This document shows, in pieces, positions 33,701-45,700 of a stretch of 64,000 nt of DNA; positions within the stretch are counted from its first letter, which is position 1, and each line of letters starts with the position of its first letter. The notes below the pieces were generated by a model. That model was not told the origin of the DNA, searched no databases, and worked only from the letters and a program-made list of their open reading frames with translations. The position numbers and the translations under genes were made by a program. Where the stretch lies: contig NC_064234.1 in assembly GCF_023101765.2 (NCBI RefSeq), positions 1,922,001-1,986,000 on the forward strand, read 5' to 3'. This stretch comes from Spodoptera frugiperda. Taxonomy: Eukaryota; Arthropoda; Insecta; Lepidoptera; Noctuidae.

Positions 33701-36700
33701 TACACCCGGCTGAAGTTCTCTATGTACATCCTGAACACTACCGCGGCTGCCACGTACCCGAACAGACGCCATTGCTGAACAATACAATCAATAAACAAAT
33801 TAATAATGACTAAACTGAGAAAGTAAATTAATATTTAAATATTAACAAGTCCATTGCCGGCCTTTTGGGGGTTAGGAATTTAAGGGTTGTTGGGGGATTG
33901 GGGATTGGGAAGGGGGCTAATTGATAATCTCTCTCACACAACGAAATACAACGCAAGTATTGTTTCACGTCGGCTTTCTGTGAGGCCGTGGTATGGAGTG
34001 ATTCCACGGCCTCACGAGCCGTCAAGCTGGTTCATTCGTGCCGAAGCATGGCAAAAATGAGTTAAAAATGATTTAAATTTCTAGACAAAAAGTTGCGGTC
34101 CATCGGTTATTCCGATAATGTATATATTAAAATTCAAGACTATTCAAGTTACCACTCAAATAAGCTCAAAATACAAAGCCACTAACATGTAACTCGTACT
34201 CGATGAGTGAGATCTCATTGTCTCGCTCTCCGAACTGCGTACGAGTCGCCGCGTACCGGATCGCGATGGCGACCGCGCTCGCTATCGAGTGGCAGCTCTC
34301 CTGCATTATACCTATGCGACCTGTAAAGGAAAACATACACAATTAATTAATTATTTATTTATTATAGATAAAAATCAATAGCTGTTCGTTAGTCTCGCTA
34401 AAACTCGAGAATTCTTGGTTAATTTTGGCCTTGAATGATTTGTGGAAGTCCAAGAAAGGTTCAAAAGGCGAAAAAATAAATGTTTATGGCGGTACGAAGT
34501 TTGCCGGGCCAGCTAGTTAATAATAATTGCTTTACCTAATAGCTAGAGATCCATAATATAGCAAAATATAAGTTAATGATGGTAAAGTACAAAATCTTAA
34601 GTACAATGTCAGGGCAAGGCAGTGATTTTCAGATGAGACCCAGTAGGGCTGATGCGGAGCTGTGGTCTACCTAGCGGGTTTAATGGACTTTCGGTTCGAA
34701 AAGCAGGAATAGGAATGGGGTGTTTTTCAGTCAGTAAGAGTTTGACACTCCCTCTCGCCCAAGGCGGGAGAAATCATTGGATGATATTCCTCGTAGTGAA
34801 AAAAGGTAGTTATAACACTTATGGTAAACACTGATATAACTATTACAATCCTGTTCGACATGATCAAACCTTCACATCTTCGGAAAACAACTTCCTTGAA
34901 ATGATCATTAACCTAAACTAAATACATGCCACTTGAAAATAACCCTTACAACTAATAACAAAAGAGCTTAAAACAGTTCAACAAACCTGCGGATAGGTTT
35001 TCGAGGGCGGCTCCCAAGATCTTGGAGGGATCTGAGAAGGAGGACTCGTAGATACCCTCCTCCGTGACGTCAGCTGTGCGGTTCAGGAGGTTCTCCCGGG
35101 GTATCCGGTACTGGTTGAACATTATGAAACTGTAAAGATACAAAAAGATTTATAAGACATGGAATATTGTCATTTTTGCTAAAACTGAAGATTATCCGCA
35201 TCTTCAGTAAGATAAGGGCCGAAGCTATGGCCGCAGTGCTAATTTTTCAGGCGGATATTTATTTTTCAGGCTATTTTACAGAAGTTTTAAGGTTTACATT
35301 GATATTTATAGGCACTTTGGCATATTTAACTTATTTTTGGTATTTTTGCACTTCGGCCCTTATCTTAACGGAGGTGCGATATAATGCTGGTATATGAAGC
35401 AGGCTTATGCGGCATTCTCTGCCAGTCAACGATATATTCAGTATTTAATAAGAGTACTACTCTAAGGCCCCTGCCTCAGGTCCGACCGGGTTGTGAAAAC
35501 TATCATTGGTAGTTTCGATTCTCATTAGGAGTTACAGGAACATTGAATGCGACTGCGCATTACTCATTCAAAAAGTCGCATTATGAATTTCCATACTTTA
35601 TCTAAATATTTATACACGTGGAATTGTGTACATTATCAACTAATTACCGCGATATCTTTAAATCTATCTTCAATTTATCTCACGGTCATTAAATAAATAC
35701 ATTGACTGCCCGCTAATTACTGGCAAAAACATATATGAGTAATACAATTATCACAAATAAGACATATTATATTTCAAGGTGCGCCCGCGTGTAAATATTT
35801 TCACGTCTCTATTTTGGGATTTTCCCAAATAGAAGATTAGGGTTGTTGATTCATTAAGAACGTTACTGTTTATTTTTTTTATGGAACAGAACTTTATGTA
35901 CGACTACTATTTGACTAGACTAACAAGATAAATTATAAAAGTATGAGCTAAGTACATATAAATCACTAGCTTATTTTTTTATGGAACACGCCGGTAATCG
36001 AGCAGACGTATCACCTGATGGTAAGCAATCGCCACCGCCCATGGACACTTGAAACACCAGAGACGTTACAAGCCTTTTGGGGGTTAGGAATTTAAGGGTT
36101 GTAGGGGAATCGGGGATTGGGAAGATTGGGAAGGTAACTCCGGTAACCTCACTCACACAACGAAATACAACGCAAGTGTTGTTCCACGTCGGTTTTCTGT
36201 GAGGCCATGGTATCACTCCGGTCGAGCCGACTCATTGGTGCCGAAGCATGGCTCTCCTACTTAAGTTTTTTAGTTAATTTTCATGGCCATATTATTTTAA
36301 TACTCTATCGCCGCAATAACTAGGTCACGTCCTAAATAAATTATATTTTGTTGTTGTTTGTATGTTCTTTATTTACTTAGAAGTGGGAGATAAAATAACA
36401 TTACGTACATCACATATTTTTCCCCGAAAAGATAGGCAGTGGGGAATATTGAGTGATGTCATTTTTATTCATTACAATTGATATTCCGTACGACGATTTG
36501 CATCACTGGCGTAAAATAAGTTATGGACTTTTATGATAGCTGGCGACTCCGACGAGGTTTCACCCGCTCTGCTCATCTCTTATTGTTTGTAGAGTGATCT
36601 TTTATATCTTATAACTTTCCTCGATAAATATACTAACCAACACAAAAATAACCACCAGTAGTTCCGGAGATTAGCGCGTTCAAACAAACAAACAAATTCT

Positions 36701-39700
36701 TCAGCTTTATATATCAGTATTAGTAAGTAAGTACCCAACTAGCAAAATCAGTACTTAAAACGATCTCAAGACTACTTTTATTTTCACTTATAAGAAAATT
36801 GTAGCATTCTACAAAGCTGGATTTGGGCGCAGTTATAAGATCAGTTATTTCTATATCTATCTTATAATCAACTTATAAAATGTTACTAAGCCCTATAATA
36901 TACTTGACTAAGCGCAATAGCTTCTATAATGTTATGAGACTACACAATTACAAGTACAAACGCTCTTGTTAGTATCTGACATAAGTATCTTACTAAAGCA
37001 ATCTTGTTTATATGGCACTAGTAATGTACTTAGTTATTAGTTATAAGTATATTTTAAGAGGTTATTTTTGTTGTTGCTTCGGGTCGTGGTGCCGGTTGTT
37101 CTGTAGTCATTTATTTTTAATAAAAACGTAACTATTATTTTGTGTTATTGTAAAATATAACTAATAATACATTTAAAATATAGGGTGTGAACCCGTGGGA
37201 AAGTCATATTTACTGTAAATGTGTACCAAAATTTAGTTAATTTCACAATGCCCTCCGAAAAATAGCACATTAGTATATTATTGTAAATTAATTATTTCAA
37301 CAATGTCATGAATATCCGCCATGTTTTAAAATTGCTCTTCGTTAAGTACTTTATAGAATCATTATAGGTAAATTAGTATTTGTAACAGTTTCTGTCCAGA
37401 TAACTCTCCTCCATTTTAAAACAAATTAGAGTTCCCTTGAAGTCTGCCTGTTAATGATCGATTTTCCTTTTTTTAGGATTTATGTAATTAACAAGATGGT
37501 CGTATTTCTGATACGACCATCTCTGATGTCGACTGTTTTTTGACAAAATCTTCTTTGATTTTACTTACAAATATAAGATGGCCTTGGACAAATACACATT
37601 TTGTGATATTCAAAAGCTGCAATGGGTGTGGATTTCCAGTTTATATAAACAATATGTATAGACCTACTCATTTCGTTTGTAGTCAAGAAAACATAATAGT
37701 TTTATTGCATCAAATCTTTTTTTGGTTCCCGATTTGCTCCCAGTACAGTATATATGACCATTACATCGAGGATGAATGCACAATTTGTTACTGATTTTGT
37801 ATCCACATATTTTTTAAACACACCCATAAGTACTTAATTTTTTAATGTTAAAATAATTTTATCGGATAATATTTTTTTTTGACATTTGTTATTTTTTTAT
37901 AGTCAGTGGTCTCTGCGTTATTTAAATCGTATTCTTCTTCCCAATTTTCAACTTCTTTACTTTCTGAGTAGTGGGAAAAGGGTGAAAAAATATTATTGAT
38001 CGCGGAACCCTCAATTACTTCACCTGTGTTTGCACTTGACGCGCTTGATTTATATCCCGATCCTGTTGTTTACTAGTAAAGTGATTGATCTACTATCTTA
38101 TAAACCTTTTTGATCTTATAGCTCTCTTTTTAAGTACTATTAGATTTAAAAGAGTCTCGAGCAAGACTATGATGGCACAAACTTGTAATCGTTTCAGCTA
38201 AGTATGTTATAATATCATTTTCTCTCACAAAATGCTACTATAGGATCAAAATATTATTCAGGATTATTTAGTCTTACTTCAAACAATTATAGGAGACTTA
38301 TTCCTTAAAGTGTCCTAAAAGATAATCTTATAGTTAACTAAAAGACTGAGTTATAAAGGCTATTACTCTTGAGTATATGTATGCTTGTGAAATGCTATTA
38401 CTAGTAAAAATGTCCTATAAATGTTTTAGAGATCAGTCTTGTAGCGAACTGCAAGACCGAGATATAAAAACAAATGCACTTGAGTATGTTAAGGCTTGGC
38501 AAATGCTATTATAAGTTAAAAAGTCTACCGCAATGCCTTTACAAGAGCGTTATTAGTAGTGACAGACTTATAATATTTCCTTATAGGATTACTTTGCTTG
38601 TTGGGTATGTAGTATGTATGTGTATTATTTATTTAAGAGACATTAATTTCAAGGAAAATACAGTTTTTTACATAAGTGCAAAAACAGCTAAAATTAATAA
38701 AACATATTAATGAGTTAAATATTTCTAGAAAATCTACGTACATAATTTAACTAAAAACAACAGACGGTTTACTGTGTGACGTCGCCTCTGTACCCGCTGC
38801 TCATGACAATCAGTCTCTCTGTGACCCGAAACTAATAGAGCTTTTCTCAATATATTTACGTTAGTAAACCGTTTTTTAATTAATTTAGTCGTGAGACAGA
38901 CGATAGTTATTTATAAAAAACCTACGCATATACTCGTCATACCTTTAGTAGATGACTAATACGAGTAGCCAATGTACCTGTGCACAATGTTATCACGTTG
39001 ACGTAAAACAGCATTAGCATTACTGATAAATGATATAACATTATTGTTGTTAAAAATACGTAGATACTGATAAAATAACGCAAGTAACTTTAAGATTGTT
39101 TCAGCTTTGGGGAGATTAGTTCGTGAATAGTACTGTCATAAATTACTATTTTATATTAGTAAGTACATAGTACTTCTGTATGAATGGCTTCCCAGTCAGT
39201 TAAATGATTCAAAGTCAACGTCAAATAATTTATCCCAATTAATTCATACACGTACGTAGGTACTTTTGAAAAGTCAACAAATAAATAAATAATAGTCTGT
39301 CAGTCTGTCAGTGACGCTAGATGCTGGTTTCAAAGTGTAGCTTCGAATGGAGAAGAACGAACAAGAAAATCCATTCGTCTCAGTAATAGCTCGGAGTCAG
39401 CACATTGATTATGTGTCATACTTTAATATGTACTTTTGAGCTGTCTCGTCTGGGCAACAAAAACACATGAATGTAAGCCTCGCTGTAGCTTGAGATACGT
39501 CGAGCATCGTCGAATAGTAACTGTTGGTCTGTCTCCCCTGGTGTTGATATGATAGAACATAGCTCTTACAAAAATCTTTGTATAATTTACTCTGAACCGT
39601 CTTCCGATAGTTTTTTAAACAAAAAGGTATATAATTATGTAATGACTAGTGTGTAAACATGGACTTTGGAATGATAAAGGAAGAATGACTGTACCATGTC

Positions 39701-42700
39701 TGAGAAACGTGGCAAAGTCCACACATTATCTTATGCTGGTAAAAAATAGCTAGGTACACGTCTTGTAGAAAATACAATGTTTGAAAAAACGGTTTCGAAG
39801 CTTCGCACGACTTTAGGATTACAGGGGCTCAAAGCAGGACTAGAAACGGGGTAGTATTTAATCGACTGTCGTTTTCTGCAAAGTATAATTTTTATACTTG
39901 GTAGGTTTTACCTGGCTTAAAAAAATGGTGGCAGTAAAGAAAATAAAATATCAGTATCCTTCTCATTGCATGAAAAAAATCTCAACACTGTAAACTGCTC
40001 ATAAAAGAACCTACATAGTAAAATAGTCATGCTTTAAATAAACAAAATTAGATTTAAAGTAAAACCCCAATGGTTACTTCTACTCGGAATTCGTACTTAC
40101 GAACCAGTGTCAACTATGAGTAGACGGTATTTTTTTGAGTCAGATGTAAATGTTATGTCTAATCATTTGCCACAGTTATCATTTAAGTTAAATAGCTGAT
40201 AAAAGTTGCTATGGTAGTACAAATATATTACAAATAGTTTCACAATAATTAAATAATATGGATTCATATTTTATTTATGACTGCCCCACGCCGTTGGTAT
40301 GTGTTCACAAGCACCTACTACCGAGTAAAGAGGTCTCAATGCCGTACTCAGAGTGATTTAATGGTTGCTTAACCCAGTCCTTAGCAATTGTTTTCGGTAC
40401 TAAATCGTTACTAAGGAATAGTTTCAAGTAATCAATAAATGTCTCTGAGTGTGGCATATATGCCTCGGGTTCAATTCTCGGATCGGGCAAAGCATTATTA
40501 GGTTTGTTGAGGTTTTTTCAAAAAATCCGAGCGAATTCTGCAACTTAACCCGATGTATGACAATAGATTTAAACTCTGTTGAACAGAATAATATAACTGG
40601 CGAAAAGTGGGTGATACATGTACATGATTGTTCAAGTAAGTATTATGTCATGTTACTTTTAACCTGCGCACGCGCATATCAATGCGGACATGATCAATGT
40701 CTCGTAAGTTAGTGAGTATGAATGGGTATTTAATCTTTTATCTAAATACACATGGATATGAGTAACGCCGTCAACACAAACTCGAAAAGATACCGTAGAA
40801 GCTGATAGTGGTGATAATTTTAGATATTATCGAATTATGAGACGTATGAGTAACTGGGGAGGATAAAATAATGTGTAACGTCACCCCTTTATCCCAGAAG
40901 GGGTAGGCAGAGCCGCACATTACGGTACGTAATGCCGCTATACAATGTACACCTACTTTTCTTTACCATTTGTGTCCTACATCCCATGTAGCAGGGGGTG
41001 AGCCTATTACCATATACTGGACACAATTCCAGATTCCGTGTTACTACTGAGAAATTTTCTAAAAACCATAAAAACCCCAGTATTTGTTTGTCCGACCCGA
41101 AAATCAAACCCGACACCCCGTATCCAGCAGTCGCACTTGCGACCAATCAACCATCGAGGCAGTCAGATAGAATAATGTACATACAAGGAATATTGGTGAT
41201 AGACATTAGACATAGACATCTTCGCTTCGCCGTCCTGGCAGTGAACGGGTTGGTGGCCACAGACTTATCAACGTTAAAAAAAAGGTAAATAAGAAAATGA
41301 GACGTGAGAGTGTAGGCGTCGTAGTCGGAGATGCACTTAATTGATTTAGAAATCAACACCATTTTAAGTGTGGGAGACCAATACTTCGGCTCAACTCAAT
41401 CACATTCCATTTATCAGCTTGAAGTGGCAGGAAGTTTATACTTACATACGGGCTATGGGCCCTTAGTGACAATTGTCTCCTAAGTGATGACACATAGACT
41501 GTACGACGTTTTATTAGTAGATAGTTGATACAGATACACATGTGAGTAATGCCAGTAAGAGGGTGTTGTTATATGAAATTAGATAAAACGTTATCTATAT
41601 TACATAATATTAACTTAAACTCATATAAAGATATATTTTATGTAATTCGCTAAATGAGTATTTCAGTATTTTTAGAAATACGGTTTTAGCATTGACAAAA
41701 ATAAACACACTAAATTAACAACACTACATCGTATTCGTATACGGCTTATGATTAAGGGCTCTAGTCCAGCTCGAAACTAATCAAGCTCTACCGAAACTAG
41801 ACGAGAATTATCCAACTGAATATAATCCAAAGTAAACTTACCCATTATCAATTCCGTTAACACCAATCTTTTCACCCATATCTCCCACAATGAGACCAGG
41901 ATATGTCTCCAAGGTCTCTGGGTTGCGGATGGGTACCAGGAACCCATGTAGGCCGTGGTTGGTGCCGTCTGGTGTGATCAGCTGAGCGAACAGTAACGTG
42001 TGGGTACATGTTCTGCCTGGGAAAGAGAAATTTGTTGAATTATTGTACCTTTTGTTATGAAATTGTAGGCATACGTTGATTTAGTTAGTGGTATTGTCAA
42101 AATTCTTATTTATAGTATGTATATTGTACTTGTAATGTCTTTCGTTTAAGAACTAAAGCATATATTTTTCGATTCGATAATAGGGATGATGACGGGGTAT
42201 GAAAATTAAAAATGTAATTAGTCCGTCAGTTAGGTAATGAAAAAATATTAGACACGTATTTTTTTATTTTGTCATATAAGATAACAATACTTAGATAAAA
42301 TGAATCAAAGTTTAGGAGTGGGAGCTAACTACGTCACTATAGAGTATAAAACGTACTCTAAAGTGACGTCACGCGATATTTCAAATGGATATATCTTCGA
42401 AAGTATTTGTTTCCGTAAGAAAATAAAAAATACGTGTCTAATATTTTAAAATAATCTACAAGACGGACATTAAAATAAAAATTAGTCATCTACCCTATTC
42501 ATTAAATTACTCTTCATAGGACTTATACCATCAATTGTAAAACATGGGTGTACATTGCATAGTGGCACCTTTGCCTATCCCTTCGGGGATTAGAGGCGTG
42601 ATGTTGTGATTCTTATTTATAAAACACACCATAGTATTTATGAAATCATCAGTATCTGTACGGAGAGGCGGGATAATCCGAAAATAACTCAAGTACCTAC

Positions 42701-45700
42701 CTAAACTAAATTAATTATAAATTATTCAAGTACACATTAAACAAAACTAATTTTAAAACAAATCAAATAATTTGGTTAACAAATGTATTCAAAATAATTT
42801 GAATTAACATTGTTTTTACAAATTAGTTTATTTAATTATTTAAAGCATATTTCAGTGGGTACTGTACTGTAAACTGAAAAAAAGTATGATTTATTAATTT
42901 GACGTAAATTGAAATATATGTAAATATTATTTGGGATTTTACACCTTTTTAAACTGCACAGTTAGCGCAGTAGCTATGGTTGGGTGATCGACCTGCGTCA
43001 TGTGATTTAAATATTTGTACAGAAAAGTTTTAAGCTTTGTGTCTTTTTTTTTGAGGGGGTAAATCATCCCATGGCTTCTCCCGCCTTGGACGAGGCGAGA
43101 GTTAGTGTCAGACACTTACGGACTAAAAACCACCCCGTTCTTACTCATGCTGTTCGAGCCAGAGCCCCGTTAAGCCCGCTAGGTAGTCCGCAGCTTTGGA
43201 TTAGGTATTAGCCTTACTAGAGCCCCGTCTGTGGTGGTCTGATAGCTCTTTGAGGCGCGTGGATCTGGTTCTAGTCGGGCGGCGAGCTACCCTTGCTCGC
43301 TGTCCCGCACAAGTACAAAGTCTAGTCTAGAAGTTCCCATCAACATACGAATCAATAAAAATTGTCTAACAATTGGTGGAAACGCCAATCAAATTAAATA
43401 TGTATAATAATAAAATTCAAAGGAAATACCTAGTTTTCATTCGCGTAAGTCATAAATAATATTGGAAACGTATAAGTTTATTTTTAGAAATATAAATATG
43501 TATAAAGATAATATTAACATGCAAAGGATGTAATGGATCGTTAATTTTTAATTCCAAATTATTTATAGCAACGTAGGTTAATATAATTTTAGCAAACGTT
43601 CTAGCGAATCACAACTTTCATGTAAAAAATTATGCCCCTGACAAAATGATATGGTTGAATATTAATTACAGTCAGATAGGTTTCTTAAGGGTCGGTAACG
43701 CGCATGTAATGCCTCAAGTGTTACAAGCGTTCATAGGCCACAGTAACCACTTACCATCAGGTGGGCCATGTGCTTTCTTGCCACCGTCGTGGTATATACA
43801 AAATATTAGGATAGTTTGGTAGCAGTACTAATCAATAAACTACTCAATCAACCGAAATCAATAATAATAAATGATTCAAAAAGGTCTAACAACTGAATTT
43901 GATGCCTTAATTCATATAATTGAACATCAGAAGTTTCTTTTGAAGTCCAATTTAGGGACCTTTTTTATTGAGAGTGAAATTCTACTCGTTTCGACCCGAA
44001 AGGTAGATGACCCATTTTAAAATGTTTTATAAACTTATTATTTTAGTTATAATGACAAATGGATTGACGTCAGAGAAAATTTTAATGATTTTTTGAACCC
44101 TTATTTGGGATCACAAAGTATTAATTTGGAGTTATTTTTCGCAGCGCGATTACAACAATAAAGGTAAAAGAAGTTTACGTAAAATTTGCACGGTTGTTGT
44201 GATGACTGGGCAACCGGCTGCCGCGCAACATGTAGCGTGCCGATTCCCGCACGGAGCATCTCATTGTGTGATCCAAAAATTGTTGTTTCGGGTCTAGATG
44301 TCATGTGTAAGTGTATGTCAACTTGTATGTACGCACCGACGACACAGGAGATGCACCGTAAATTAAAAAGAACTAAAAATATCAATTTTTATGGTTAAGG
44401 GACTTCCATAAAATATGAAAGTCTTTACACGGACGATGTAATTAAATTGCTAGATAAATCGACCAAGATATAGTTTCACCTTGTTAATGCAGTTTTCTAT
44501 CGTTACCTATAAGTTTATTATCGTAATTAAACAATAAACATATATTATCTGTGCACAAAATCACCGCCACATCCGATTCATAAAAAATAACAATCGAAAT
44601 CAAAATAGGTTAAGTGAATCATAGATAATTTATGTTTATAATCAATTAATTGATTAAATTCTCCACTCATTACGAGTATGTAATTGTGTACCTATAATAT
44701 TATAATAAGTAATTAGCTAAGTCTATTATGTAAAACAATCTCTACTTTACAGCAAATATGACTGATAAGGGTGACTAATGATGAAAAGCTTGTAAGTACC
44801 TAAGGCCCAACCTAATCTCTCCCCCATCTTCAAATTCATACCCTTAATGGCCGACAACGTATTCATTCTGTTAAAAATTTATACTAATTAATATTTTCGA
44901 GCTTCTTAGTCACAGCTTAGCTCTATAGTTTATAGTATTGTTATCTTATCTTGACATCGCAAGACTATCTCCGGCCACCGTAGGGGCTGCGGACAGTGAG
45001 CAAGGGTACTTCGCCGCCCGACCAGAACCAGACCCGTGCGTACGGCGCGTTGCGTTTCGCGCGCATCTCAGAGCTGCGGAATACCTAGCGGGTTATCGGG
45101 GCTCGAATAGCTGGAGTAGGAACGGGGTGTTTTTTAGTCAGTAAGAGTCTGACACAGGGATTGTTGAGAAGGCATCTACGCCGCCGTGCGAAATTTCATC
45201 AAAATCAGTTTAGCAGCTTAGAGAATAAGTTACTACTAAATTACTCTTACATACAGAGTTATCATGATTACCATATACGAATATGTAGTTGGGAACGATA
45301 TTTGCGGCAGTTTCATTGATCCTACTCACAATAAGTGGGAGTACAGCGAGTAGCGAGCTCCAACTAATGTTGTTAATTAGTTCTAATTGTGCGCAGAACA
45401 TGTGTTAAAGTGATGATGTTGAAATATTTGCTTTGATAGTTCAGTTATTGCAAGTTGGACGGAAGAGTTTTAAGCTCGCAGTCCGTTTAGATGTTAAGTT
45501 ATGTTTGTTTTTTTTTTAAATAATGGATTTTAGCTTACCATCAGAGTACTCTACTTATAGAGGCAATTGATTTAACTTCCCTAAAATAAGAGACTAAAAT
45601 AATTTTACTTATCACGCAGCGGTACGAAAGACGAAATAAGTCGCGAAAAATCAAAGGGAGTCACGATCCTCAGCAATGAGGGAAACGACTAAGAAAAATA

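Larger units (their letters stand above)
35130..41841 (-). other. ACOX3 intron 5
   Basis: A 6.7-kb intron. It contains a TA-flanked MITE (35208-35367), a repeat C copy (35972), an H repeat (36540), a possible 1.9-kb element (36733-38606), MITE F (38750), SINE A pieces (40445 and 40876) and a weak B-like patch near 39835. No exon was missed, judging by the continuous protein. Confidence 0.6.
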
